Shown here: piece by piece, positions 50,970 to 61,625 of the stretch
Layout: each line of letters starts with the position of its first letter
How positions within the stretch are numbered: position 1 is the first letter of the stretch
DNA from: Epiperipatus broadwayi
Lineage: Eukaryota; Onychophora; Udeonychophora; Euonychophora; Peripatidae
Assembly: GCA_028023455.1 (NCBI GenBank)
Contig: JAQFVV010001084.1
Coordinates: 51,296-115,295, forward strand
Direction: 5' to 3'
Length of the DNA stretch: 64,000 nt
The notes under the pieces: generated by a model
Told to the model about the DNA's origin: nothing
What the model saw: the letters and a program-made list of their open reading frames with translations, nothing else
Databases searched by the model: none
Made by a program: the position numbers and the translations under genes

Positions 50970-51300
50970 GTAAGTAGATCTTATGAAAGATTAATTTATA
51001 TTATAGTAGTGATCATGAAAATTGATCAATCTTAAGGGATTAAGTTAATCTCTTTAAATGAAAAGTATATAGATTTATTAAACAATGATCTATAAAATTG
51101 CTAATGAAATTAGCAATAAGTTTAGAAGTAAAATACATAAAGTAATTTAAAATATAGTATTAACTATAGGAATATGTATTTATAGTAGTTTATGTAAGAG
51201 GTGTATTTAAAGAAATTTAAATATTTGATATTTTATAGTAATATTAGGGAAGTAAGAGTGACCTAATTAGGAGATGAGTAGAGAGAAGTGAAACTTAATT
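50970..51300 (+). pseudogene. Decayed second copy of the element B gag 3' part
   Basis: Translated pieces align in order with residues 360-430 of the 528-aa product: SYERL (against SYEKL, 362-366), NEKYIDLLNNDL (against KQNYLELLKHEL, 400-411) and, after a one-base shift, NKFRSKIHKVI (51115-51147; against NKFKNKMQEVI, 420-430). A further possible match to the 430-450 region (IFKEI, here FKEI) follows near 51210. At least two stops and one or more frameshifts break it. It lies in the same orientation, downstream of the intact gene. It is thus an old tandem gag copy, or the relic of a second gag-like ORF, carried inside a young element. Confidence 0.65.
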
Positions 51301-51491
51301 TATAAAGTAAAAGAAAGTCATTGTAGTTTTATTTAAAAGTGTTTTCTAATTGAAATTTAAGATGATATTTCAATGCTTTATAAAATTTTATGTTAAAGTA
51401 ATTTACTATGAGATTTAATGATAAGAAAGATGAAGATGATAAATGTGGATTAAAGAAGATGAAGATAGATGTTAAATTTAAAATTTTATCC

Positions 51492-51505
51492 GAAGGAGGG
51501 GAATA
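51492..51505 (+). promoter_or_regulatory. Polypurine tract
   Basis: GAAGGAGGGGAA followed by TA directly abuts the TG start of the right LTR at 51506. This is the normal plus-strand primer of LTR retrotransposons and fixes the element orientation and the right LTR start. Confidence 0.85.
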
Positions 51506-53750
51506 TGTGCCCTTTTGTATGGGTCACCATCTAATTTTGTGCTAATCTATTAAAAATTTTAAATTTAAGATATATTTGAATATGTGATGTTAATTTTGCT
51601 TATGGTAATATTTCAAAAGGTTTAATTAAAGCAATCTATGAATATTTGATATGTGAAATTGTGCTGATATTGAGAGAGACATTTTAAATGATGATGATTA
51701 TAACATATAGTTGGGAAAAATGGCCATAATCAATACTGCATTAATATATTTAATAAGTAGGTATTTAAAGTCAAAAGTGTTAAAAAGACAAGTAAAATTA
51801 AATACATATGTTTATTGTTGATAAAATAATATTATAAGAGAATATAAATATTTTAATTATTGTAATACTTAAATAGAAGATTGATATTTGATTTTAATAA
51901 TATCGAATAATTATTTTAAAATCTATTATAATATCTTGTTTATTTAAAAAATATTTATTTTAAAAAAAATGCAATTGTTAGTTTGTTTTTAGACGATGAC
52001 AAGCGTTTCTTGTGTTATAAAAAAAAAACAGATGTTAGTTAAATATACACACACATGCTTGGAAGTTGTTTAGTAAAGTTGCAGAACTATTTTAAAATCA
52101 TGTTATAAAATTTATAAATAATACGTGAGCTATCACGAGATAAAATAAAGATAAATCAATGTAGAATATTAAATCTGATTTTTAAAATATTGTTTTAAAA
52201 ATATAACGTATAGATAAGATTTAGTTTATTTAAAAATGATCTTATAAAAGTTTAAATTAAAATCAAGTAAATAAGAATATTTTAAAAATATTTAGTGGAT
52301 TTAAATAAACGATAAGAATTATTTTAAAAATGTAATAATGTAATAAATATTAAATATTAAATAAGTCATTATTTATTTTTAATTTTGTGTTGTTGGTAAA
52401 TATGTAAATAAGCCAGCAAGTTGATTGTTTAAATGTACCAATCAAATGAGAAGTTTCTTCCGGTATAAAAACTCAGTTCAATTGTTAGGAGAGGACTCTG
52501 TGATTGATTTTTCAAGTTAATTGTGTTATTAAAAATAGCTATGTAAATTTATAGACACTTTTAGAATCATTTTCAAAATTATAAGAGTGTCTTGAAAATA
52601 AGTTATAGAAATTTTAAATGATAAATATGCAGTGTTGATTTAATTTTTTCCCTATCGGTCATCTCTATTAAGCTCAATTTGCAAGCAAATAGTCATGGGA
52701 ACATCATATATAGTGAAAATATATCGGAAACTTTATACTAGAAATATGACAAACGCTGGATTAGTTCGGAAAATTACGAGATGGAGAAAAGTAATATTTT
52801 GGACAGTATATAATTTTAAAAGCTAATTACTATTGACTATTAGAAAATAGATATTTTAAAGAATAAAATACTTCTTTAGGAAGAAAGTATTTTTGCAAGC
52901 TATAAATTTAAATATATATCTTAAGTAAAGATATTAGAAATAAAAGTAGTTTTATGAATACTTGCCTTGTTAAGTCTTTATGTTTAAAAGACTGAATATT
53001 GACAATTTTAAAAGGCAAATAAATTGAAAATATAGTTAGCTGAAAGTCTTAATATAATAAAAATTATTATATTGAAATAATTTAGACGCTGGTCGTTTAT
53101 AAATAAAGAAGCTTATTCTTACCTAGATATTTTATTAAGGAATGCGCAAGTAAAGTATACATGGACATCCAAGTTAATCAAAATAATTTAATGAGAATTT
53201 TATAAACTATATACTAATTTTAAAAAATAATAACTTTTAAATAATATTCTTTAAAGAACTAGATCAGGATCCTATAAACTATTTTAATTTTATTTTATTT
53301 TCTTGAGGGAGCTTATTTTTAAAAAAAGAACATTTTCATTTTTCATAAACTTTTAAAAAAACACGTGATGGACCGGAAACAGGAAATGGTGTTCTAGTGA
53401 ATGTGTGCCTAGGATTAAAGAACTTTATGGTTAAAAGAAGATATCACTGGAATTACGTAATATGAATTCTGTTTATTTATCTAATATAAAAGTTAAATAT
53501 TATTAATCTATTAAAAATAAGATAGGTACATTTCTTAAAATAATAACTAAAAATAATATAATGATTAATTGCATGAGTTTATTTTATAATTAATATAACA
53601 CGGAATATTTTAAAAGAATGATTGTGAGTGTAAATGTGAATTATTTTATGAAGCTGTAATTCTGAAGAATATTGGAAGATGGACTGTACATTAAATCTTA
53701 TTTATGGTAAAAATTGTATAATTATAATAATTTTAATATATTTGACATGT
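51506..53750 (+). repeat. Element B right LTR (truncated or diverged at its 3' end)
   Basis: Matches 43746-45994 from its first base. The match stops near 53750. No target duplication can be paired because the 3' end is not resolved. A (CA)n(TA)n microsatellite at 53859-53901 lies shortly beyond; since the left LTR also abuts (TA)n, the true end could lie just before it. Confidence 0.85.
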
Positions 53751-53858
53751 AGTCTTAAGCTTATTACTGATTATAATTATTTGTGGTTAGGCTTCATATG
53801 TAACGATCTCATTATTTCCAACTCTAATTACTATTAGTTGTCTGAATTCAATACCTAA

Positions 53859-53868
53859 TACACACACC

Positions 53869-53900
<32 letters not shown>

Positions 53901-53901
53901 A
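53859..53901. repeat. Compound (CA)n(TA)n microsatellite
   Basis: CA repeat with one interruption (CCCA), followed by TA repeat. Confidence 0.95.
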
Positions 53902-53932
53902 AGAAAATGTCCATTAATTAAAAACAAAATTG

Positions 53933-54135
53933 TAATTATAATTGAATAATAAATTTAACGGTTTACAAACTAATACAAACAATCCTTAAATTTGCAGAAG
54001 TACCTTTGGTTAATTTCTTAAACCTGCCTCAAATGAAGGCAGGTTTAAGAAATTAACCAAAGTACTTCTGCAGGTTTAAGGATTGTTTGTATTAGTTTGT
54101 AAACCGTTAAATTTATTATTTCAATTATAATATAA
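53933..54135. mobile_element. MITE-like palindrome of about 200 bp
   Basis: Nearly perfect inverted repeats: AATAAATTTAACGGTTTACA... on the left pairs with ...TGTAAACCGTTAAATTTATT on the right, and TTAATTTCTTAAACCTGCC pairs with GGCAGGTTTAAGAAATTAA around a loop of under ten bases. No coding capacity. The high arm identity suggests recent origin. Confidence 0.85.
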
Positions 54136-55084
54136 ATATATATATATAATGATACATTTTATAAAAAATATTTATATTCCTATATACATAAATATTAGGA
54201 TTAACCGATAAATAATTGTTAATATCTTAATATAATAATAACCCATTGATGGATGGATTCGTTTAAAACTGAGGTGGCTTGACGTCACTCTAAATCAGTC
54301 ACTTTTCATGCTATGATTAAGATTTTGAACTCGTTTTAAAGAGAAAAAAAATTCTGTAAGATGCTGCCCTCTCTTGAATTATTTTACAAGTAAAAAATCA
54401 ATAAAAATTGCCTTATATGTGTTACAAAGCAAAAATAACACCTCTTCTTGAATCTGATTGGCTGTTAAATTTTGACAACAAAGAAAACGGCTGTCAAAAA
54501 TTAAAGCGTTACAATTTCTTTTTGTTTCATTTTGAAAATAATAAACAAATGTTTTAGACCATTTTAAAAGTATTTTTTGACAAATTATAAATTATTATGA
54601 TAAAATATGTTAAAAATAAAATTATTTTAGAAAAATGGTTAAGACTTTATCAAAAATTATTTAATTATTGCAATGTACTTATCGCAACATAAAAGTGGGA
54701 AGAAATCACTGATGTCAGCAAATCTTTTTGGTTGGCAGGTAACGTTCCTTTTACAATTTCCACTCACAAATATTTTTCTAATTATAAATCAAGAGATATT
54801 TTTGAAAATACTTTCGTTCACTTTCATAAGCTGATAAATTATTAATATACTTTTTATAAACGAAACTAAAGTGAATATAATATTAAAAAGATGAATATAT
54901 TTTGACCATTTGATCATTGAGTTTGTCAATTGACCAATTAAAAGTTTAAACTTTTACCTCACTCAGCCAATAAAATTGGAAATAAAATTTAAATTAATTT
55001 TAAATGAAACGGAAACATTCTTATAGTTACATTATTATTATTATTATTAAGTTTAGATATGTTTTATACTAATATTTATTAACA
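54136..55084. other. Noncoding stretch, slightly more complex at 54.2-54.5 kb
   Basis: The part 54240-54490 is less A+T-rich (for example TGAGGTGGCTTGACGTCACT) and holds a CRE-like palindrome TGACGTCA at about 54279. No ORF or RNA is recognised. The rest is AT-rich. Confidence 0.45.

Positions 55085-55140
<56 letters not shown>
55085..55140. repeat. Compound (CA)n(TA)n microsatellite
   Basis: CA repeat passing into a long TA repeat. Confidence 0.95.
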
Positions 55141-55144
<4 letters not shown>

Positions 55145-55900
55145 TATGGTGATATTTAAAATATCAAAAAATACATTATATTTAATTCTATTATCCCTGG
55201 CCACTTATATAAGAGAATAAAGAAACGAGAAATAATGTCTATACTTTTAATATGACAAAATTCTCACAAACAAAAAGGTAAGATTTGTCATGTGAAATTA
55301 GCCATACTTATAAAAATTAGATAAAAAACAAACTGCTAAAAGGAGCATTTATTATTTAGCTACAATATATTTATCACTGATTTTAACTTCCCTTAATATC
55401 ATGATAAAATATAATGTTGTGAATATAGAAATGAAAATGACAAGTTATTCTAATAATTTTCAAATATTTGTTTGATTTTTTGATATACTTATCAATAACA
55501 ATTACAAGCCATTTATACTAGTACTTGAAGTACTCAAATTGATTATTATTCCTGAAGCATATATATATATATTAATTTTTGATTTCATTATTTCACCCTC
55601 AGATATATCTAACTGCTGATCTCTTTATGATGTATCACGTCTCATGCAGGAATGAGTGTGATTATGCAATAATTGTTAGTTACTTTAAGAATTTTCAAAA
55701 TGAATTTTGTATGCAATGAATTTCTGGATGGATGTAAACATGTCACACAAAAGTAAAAAAAAAACTATTATAATTTATAAGTCTGTTCTTGTGTTTGAAG
55801 TGAGTACATTGGTGGAATTGAAGTATTATTTATATATATATATATTTGTAAAAATAATTAATAACTGGTAGAAAAAATTCAAGATTATTAAGAATGCCAC
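55141..55900. other. AT-rich noncoding spacer
   Basis: Nothing gene-like seen; short (TA)n runs at about 55558, 55833 and 55903. Confidence 0.55.
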
Positions 55901-55932
55901 TGTATATATATATATATATATTATTTGTTGAA

Positions 55933-55935
<3 letters not shown>

Positions 55936-56015
<80 letters not shown>
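55936..56015. repeat. Long (TA)n microsatellite before the LINE
   Basis: Uninterrupted TA run of about 80 bases. The LINE begins shortly after it and may have inserted in or beside it. Confidence 0.95.
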
Positions 56016-56017
<2 letters not shown>

Positions 56018-56026
56018 CTAATTATA

Positions 56027-56343
56027 AAGGAGTTTGCTATTAACTGAAAGGAGACCCTTTGATTCCTCTTGGAGGCCTTAAAGGAACCGAGCAGGGCAAA
56101 TTCCTAATGTCCACTCCATACGTTCTTGTCATTGCAGCTGTTATTACTATGTGATTATTCATATAGTATACAAACATGGATGTGCTGCTCACCAACATGC
56201 ATTAGCCAGTGTGGTGAGTTTATTGGCTTTTTACCTCTGATTTTAAGATAAAGAAACACCATGGTCTTTCTTCTCAGTGCCTGATAAGGCAGAATGAATG
56301 TTTGTGTAAATGATAAATATTTTTCCAATACATATATACAATT
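56027..56343 (+). other. Probable 5' untranslated region of the LINE
   Basis: Noncoding and clearly less A+T-rich than the flanks (GGAGACCCTTTGATTCCTC, GGAACCGAGCAGGGCAAATT). It leads directly into the endonuclease frame. The exact 5' end is not defined; the adjoining (TA)n run hides any target duplication. Confidence 0.55.
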
Positions 56344-57501
56344 ATGACAGATAAAAATAAAGCATGGCCCTTATTCCCAGGAGTCTGTAAAGTCATCAAC
56401 CAAGGCAGCAGTTGGTGGCCGAAGGTGGAGGGTACTAAGAATCCCCTGATTGTGGACCCAGGCTGCCATTTGATGATGACTTTTTATTTAGGTACTTACA
56501 ACTGCAGATCACTTTCAAGTGAAGGAAGATTGCAAGAATTAGAAGAAGAACTCTCTTGTATTAAATGGGACATTATTGGACTTTGTGAAGTTAGAAGAAA
56601 AGGTGAAGAAACAATTTTGGGTCTTTATAAAGGCACAAATATTGGAAATACAAGTGGAGTAGGACTCATTATAAATAAAAAGTGGAAGAACAATATTGTC
56701 GAGATTGATGATATAACGGACAGAGTGACAAGATTAGTTATACAACTTAATAGTAAATACTAAATGCAGATAATTCAGGTTTATGCCCCAACAAGTTCTC
56801 ATAGTGATGAAGTAGTAGAAGATTTTTATATGGATGTACAAAAGGCTTTTGATCAGAGTAAACAACATTTTAAAATTGTTATGGGAGACTTTAATGCTAG
56901 AATTGGTAAACAAATGAAAGATGAAAGTGCTGTAGGTAACTTTGGTTATGGTAATAGAAATGAGAGAGGACATAGAATTGTGGAGTTTGCAGAAAAAGAA
57001 AAACTTTATATTATGAATTCTTTTTTTGAGAAAAATGTTAAAAGGAAATGGACATGGAAGCATCCAAATGAAGGGACAGCAGAATTGGATTATATTTTGA
57101 GTAACAGGAAATACATATTTCAAGATTGTAATGTTCTTAATAAATTTAACACAGGAAGTGATCATCGATTAGTAAGGTGTAAGATATGCAATAATATGAA
57201 ACTAGAGAGACAAAAATTATTAAGAAAAACAATATTTACAGTTGATATTCCTAATCTTCAGAAACATTCTAATGAATTTAAATTAGAACTTAAAAAGCGG
57301 TTTCAAGTATTAGTAGATTTTGAACATGATTCAGATTTGAATGAAATTAATAAGAAAATAACTGATACACTTTTAAAAACTGCAACAAAAATAGCTGGTA
57401 GAAAAAAGCAGCAAGTGACCAATAAAATTTCTACTGAGACTAGAGAATTTATGAAGAAAAAAAGGAATATGAAGATATACAAAAATGATGCATTAAAATG
57501 A
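56344..57501 (+). pseudogene. LINE apurinic-type endonuclease domain (one in-frame stop)
   Basis: Two consecutive same-frame pieces, 56344-56763 and 56764-57501, are split only by a TAA at 56761-56763. Piece 1 (139 aa) has a nonconserved N-terminal lead of about 44 residues, then LGTYNCRS (Asn53) and LCEVRR (Glu82). Piece 2 (245 aa) has VYAP near its start, GDFNA (Asp42, Asn44), ELDYIL (Asp109) and SDHRLV (Asp133, His134). These are the metal-binding and catalytic residues of the exonuclease-endonuclease-phosphatase fold. In living elements the domain nicks target DNA to prime reverse transcription. A second in-frame stop at 57499-57501 separates it from the polymerase linker. Apart from the stops the domain is complete, so decay is recent or mild. 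The start could be either Met44/45 or the first Met. Confidence 0.9.
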
Positions 57502-57525
57502 ATTGAATATCTCGAATTTTGTAAA

Positions 57526-58630
57526 ATGGTGCGGAAAAGAGTTGTAAATGATATAAGAAAGTATAACTCTGAACTAGCAAGGAAAGCTGTAGAAGAAAAT
57601 AAAAGTCTTAAGAATGTAAAACAACATTTTGGTATTGGTAGGAAATTTATATCTGCAATAAGAAAAAAAGATGGAATTGTTACTAAAAAGAGAGATGACA
57701 TCATGAAATTGGTAGAAGGTTTTTATCAAGAATTATATAGTAATAAAGAACAAGTACCTCCTATATCTATTACATCTTCCGAATTGCCCAGAATTTTTAA
57801 ATGAAGAAGTGAGACATGCAATTAAATGTATGAAAAAAGGAAAGGCTCCAGGTAATGATGGAATTATAATTGATATATTAAAAGAAGCAGGTGAAAAAAT
57901 AGAAATTTTTTTTAGCAAAGATATATACCAAATGTCTAAATGATAAAGATGTACCCGATGATTGGAAGAATGCAGTGATAATATTAATGTTTAAAAAAGG
58001 TGATAAAGAAGATATTAGAAATTACAGACCTATCAGCCTTTTATCAGTTTTATATAAAATTTTTACCAAGATAATTACAACTTGTCTACAGAGAACATTG
58101 GATTTCCACCAACCAAGAAAACAAGCTGGATTTAAAAGTGGTTTTAGTACAGTAGATCATATCCAGGTGTTGAGAGAAGTTATAGAAAGGACGAATGAAT
58201 ATGAGTTGTCATTATGTTTTGGATTTGTAGATTATGAAAAGGCATTTGATTCTATAAACATTTCTTCAGTGATTAAAGCATTGGATCATCAAAGTATAGA
58301 TCCAGGATATTGTCATATTTTGAAGAATGTTTATAAAAATACAACAGCAACAATTAGATTACATAATGATACTGGGAAAGTCAACATTGAGAAAGATGGA
58401 AGATAAGGTGACTCCATATCTCCAAAACTTTTTACAACAGTGCTGCAAGAAGTATTTTGTGGATTAAAATGGGAAACTAAAGGCGTGAAAATAAATGGAG
58501 ATTATTTAAGTCATTTAGATTTCGCAGACGATGCCATTGTTTTTGCCAATAATGCTTCAGAGCTGCAGGATATGTTGCAGGAATTATCAGATGAAAGTAG
58601 AAAGTAGGACTAAAGATAAATGTTAAAAAG
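57526..58630 (+). pseudogene. LINE reverse transcriptase domain, frameshifted
   Basis: The linker and fingers are in the frame 57526-57804. A frameshift near 57800 leads to CMKKGKAPGNDGI (about 57827-57865). Another shift near 57905 is followed by the frame 57975-58406 with KKGDKEDIRNYRPISLL, QAGFKSGFSTVDHIQ and FVDYEKAFDS, which holds the first catalytic Asp. A nonsense codon (58404-58406) sits where the conserved R-Q-G-D motif expects Gln, and the frame then continues GDSISPKLFTT and LDFADDAIVF. The FADD box (58521-58532) is the second catalytic motif. A further shift lies near 58605. It would copy the element RNA at the nicked target. At least three frameshifts and several stops make it inactive. 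Confidence 0.9.
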
Positions 58631-59284
58631 ACTAAAGTAATGTTTAATTGATTTGCTCAAAATATGAAAATAAAGATTGATTATAATTAATTAGAAGAAG
58701 TTAACAGTTACAAATACTTTGGACAGATTATTACTACAGATGAAAACATAATGGAAGAAATTAATCATAGAATTAAAATTGGTTGGAGTGCTTTTGGTAG
58801 AAATAACTTGATACTAAAAGGAAATATTTCTATGTATTTGAAAAGGAAGGTTTTTAACAATTGTGTTTTACCAGTTCTTACTTATGGATCTGAGACTTGG
58901 ACACTTAATAGAAGAGCAATACATAGACTTCAGACCACTCAACGAAGTATGGAGAGATTCATGTTGGGAGTAACAAGAAGAGATTGAAAACACAATGTAT
59001 GGGTAAGAGAACAAAGAGGTGTTACTGACCTCATTGAAAAAATTAAAAGATTGAAGTGGAATTGGGCAGGACATATTGCTAAAAGAGATGATAATAGATG
59101 GACAATTGAAATTTTAAACTGGATTCCAAGAGATTGTAAAAGACCCATAGAGAGACCACATGTGAGATGGATTTATGAAATAAGAAAGTGTGCAGGGGTG
59201 ATATGGAGAAGAGAAGCCAAAGATAGGAGAAGATGGATTAAACTTGGAGAGACCTTCATCCTGCAGTGGATTGATAATGGTTGA
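58631..59284 (+). pseudogene. LINE thumb and C-terminal region, interrupted
   Basis: After INVKKTKVMFN and YKYFGQIIT (about 58620-58735, with two stops), the frame 58751-58987 reads CVLPVLTYGSETWTLN and QTTQRSMERFMLGVTRRD. A stop at 58985-58987 precedes the continuation RLKWNWAGHIAKRDDNRW (frame 59051-59284), RPHVRWIYEI and ILQWIDNG. The order YGSETWTL, then GHIARRDDNRW, then a tryptophan-rich end is typical of RTE-group C termini, whose precise role is not settled. The stop at 59282-59284 is the natural end, directly before the TGA repeat tail. The minus-strand frames here are shadows. Confidence 0.88.
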
Positions 59285-59297
59285 TGATGATGATGAT

Positions 59298-59912
59298 ATA
59301 TATGCTATAAACATATAAAGACACCTAATGTTTGTTTTTATTTACAATTTAATTATATTTATGTGAATCATTTAAAATTTTTATTGAAAAAATATTTGGG
59401 ATTCAATTTATATTTATATATAGTACTAAAAAGTGCAAAAATTATTTGCTCAGAGAGTCAATTATTTAAAAAAGACATTATCAATATAAAAATTTATCGG
59501 AAGATTTTATAAATAAACAAATCAATAAAATTAAATTTTAACTTTCATAATTTTTACAAAACAGTAGTGTCCATTTATATTTATAACAAAAAACAACAAT
59601 ATTTAAAATAAAATAAATATTAATATTAATATAAACATTGTACAATAAAAATAAAAGTTAAATTAATAATAATGAAATAAAATTTGGTCAATATATTAAA
59701 TCATAATTATAGATATTTAAATATATCTATAGTATATACACTTTAAGCTAGATGTAATTAGAGGGTATTTGAATTTAGACTTTCAAGTTTTCTTTAGTAC
59801 CACTCTATTTTATAGAAAGGATATACATGACCAAATGCATGCAAAAAATATAAATAATCTCCAATACAAATATTTCATGTTGAACTAGCAGGCATCAGTT
59901 GGTCTGGATCAT

Positions 59913-59917
<5 letters not shown>
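59298..59917. other. AT-rich noncoding spacer
   Basis: Nothing recognisable as gene or RNA. Confidence 0.6.

Positions 59918-59982
<65 letters not shown>
59918..59982. repeat. Compound (CA)n(TA)n microsatellite
   Basis: CA repeat then TA repeat, ending exactly where the diverged repeat copy 2 starts with TGTAACCT. Confidence 0.95.
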
Positions 59983-59985
<3 letters not shown>

Positions 59986-61625
59986 AACCTTCCATCTGAT
60001 CATTGGAAAGCTAGGCCTACACATTTCTGGGTGCCATAATCCCTTATAACCTAGATACATCCTTAATCAATCAATCAAGCCACTACATTGCACCATAATC
60101 TCAACTGTAACTTTCTCACTGATCTAACTGGTCATAAACGAATCATGCCGCCTGTTTTAGTGACTAAATTCTTCTATGCAACCTATCGTACTCTCATTAT
60201 CAAGAATATGAGCATAAGGAAATAAAATGTAAAACGAACGAAATGATTTCTGTATTGAATAAAACTAGCATGAAACTATAGATTTGAAGAAGATCACAAG
60301 ATGATTAATCAAGATAATAACGTCTGGTCAAACCAGCTTTGAAATCCAAACAAACCAAAATATGATGAGCTAACTTTGATATTCAGAAAACCAATAACTA
60401 GCTAATAATTATATCTCTTGGAATGATTATGAAATTAAGACTGTCAAGGAAATGATAAGTAAATTATGATGTAGATGACTAAATGGATGATGAAAATAAG
60501 TAATAAATAAATAGTAGAATGAAATGAGTCTAAGAATGAAGAGAAAAGAATAAAGATGTATGAGAATAATGAATGATTAAGATGATGATAGAATAATAGC
60601 TAATGAATAGTTAAGATGATAAAAGAATAAAAATTAATGTACAATTAATCAATTATGATAATGAATGAATGTCTAAGGAAAATGAATAACTAGAAGAATG
60701 ATCAAGATGAATTTGAAGAACAATGTAAATGATGGAGACTGAAATCTTAACTATAAACTAATATAAGATTAAATGGTAAAAAAATAAGTTAACTAAAAAA
60801 AATAGGGATTTCCAGCTTGACACAACCAGATTATTTATTTTGAAGTTAAAACAAACTACCCATTTTATGCCAAAGAAGTAATTTACATCTTAAAGCTTAG
60901 TTGACTTTAATAAAACAGTGAAAGTAATCTATTTAAGTCTAACTATAATGAATAACTAGGCATAAAATTTATGACAAATTTAAATTCTACTTTGAAACTT
61001 AACAACTAATTCTTCTCAGGGTTAAAACACTGAAAATTGTTATACAATATATATATTTGGGTCAGTGAGAGGGATTTTGCCACTACCCAAACATAATGCA
61101 CAAAACAGCTCTCAATATAAACTCAAATTAAGAATTATATTTAGCATTTACACATAAACTTTATAACTAATACAAACTTTAAAATTTATGACTGGGAATG
61201 ACTTTTTTAATAAATAAATACAATAACTTACCAAATTCCCTTTCTCAACTAATTATGTGATCAAGATCAGTGAATGATAGTGCTGTGGATTTAACTAACT
61301 CAATCAAATCAATATTATATTTATATTTTAACCTATTACTTAAAATAATCGGTACTCTAAGTTATTAACATTTTGGTTATTGTGTGATAAGGCATTAGAT
61401 GTACCAATAAATTACAAGACTTACCAAAATTATTATGATATAGCATAATCTAGTTAATAGTACTATATTAGTTGATGAGGATTTCAATTTATAATCTTCT
61501 GATAGTTTGATAGCAATAACAATAATAGTGTATATATGTGGTAATTAGCAATAAGATTACATGCAACTAAATAAAATTTTAAACACAACAAACTTTATTT
61601 ACAATATGTACAAATTTTTAATTAA
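59983..61625. repeat. Diverged interspersed repeat, copy 2
   Basis: Collinear with 12850-14500 (anchors given there). Its left edge, TGTAACCTTCCATCTGATC, directly after (TA)n, looks like an LTR terminus and matches the arm ATTGTAACCT of the hairpin at 7541-7578. The first 450 bases are more complex in sequence than copy 1. No ORF. It could be an LTR of an unknown, minus-oriented element, but a partner at the correct distance is not visible in the window. Confidence 0.5.

Larger units (their letters stand above)
43746..53750 (+). mobile_element. Element B: young gag-only LTR retrotransposon
   Basis: A direct repeat of at least 2.25 kb (43746-45994 and 51506-53750) encloses, on the plus strand, a long leader, a GC-rich primer-binding-like motif, one intact 528-aa ORF, a decayed gag segment and a polypurine tract right before the right repeat. 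The repeats begin TGTGCCC and differ at only about one position in 40-50 by eye, so the insertion is fairly recent. No protease, reverse transcriptase, RNase H or integrase motif is found between the repeats. In known classification this is a nonautonomous LTR element of the LARD type that keeps a gag-like gene. It would need polymerase and integrase from another element. Confidence 0.8.
56027..59297 (+). mobile_element. RTE-like non-LTR retrotransposon (LINE), degenerate
   Basis: A plus-strand element of about 3.3 kb. It has a G+C-richer 5' part (56027-56343), an apurinic endonuclease, a reverse transcriptase, a C-terminal region and a short (TGA)n tail at 59280-59297, typical of RTE elements, instead of poly(A). 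Size, the endonuclease-RT order in one frame, the motif set and the tail fit the RTE group; related genome entries are often labelled craniofacial-development-protein-2-like by automatic annotation. Several stops and frameshifts show that it is dead, but it is nearly full length. Confidence 0.9.

Noticed and set aside
54270-54290. CRE-like TGACGTCA as a promoter element
   Set aside because: One 8-base motif without a nearby gene or start-site signals is expected by chance at this scale.
56734-57165. 143-codon minus-strand ORF, with others at 57303-57704 and 58868-59314
   Set aside because: Antisense shadows of the LINE endonuclease and reverse transcriptase frames.
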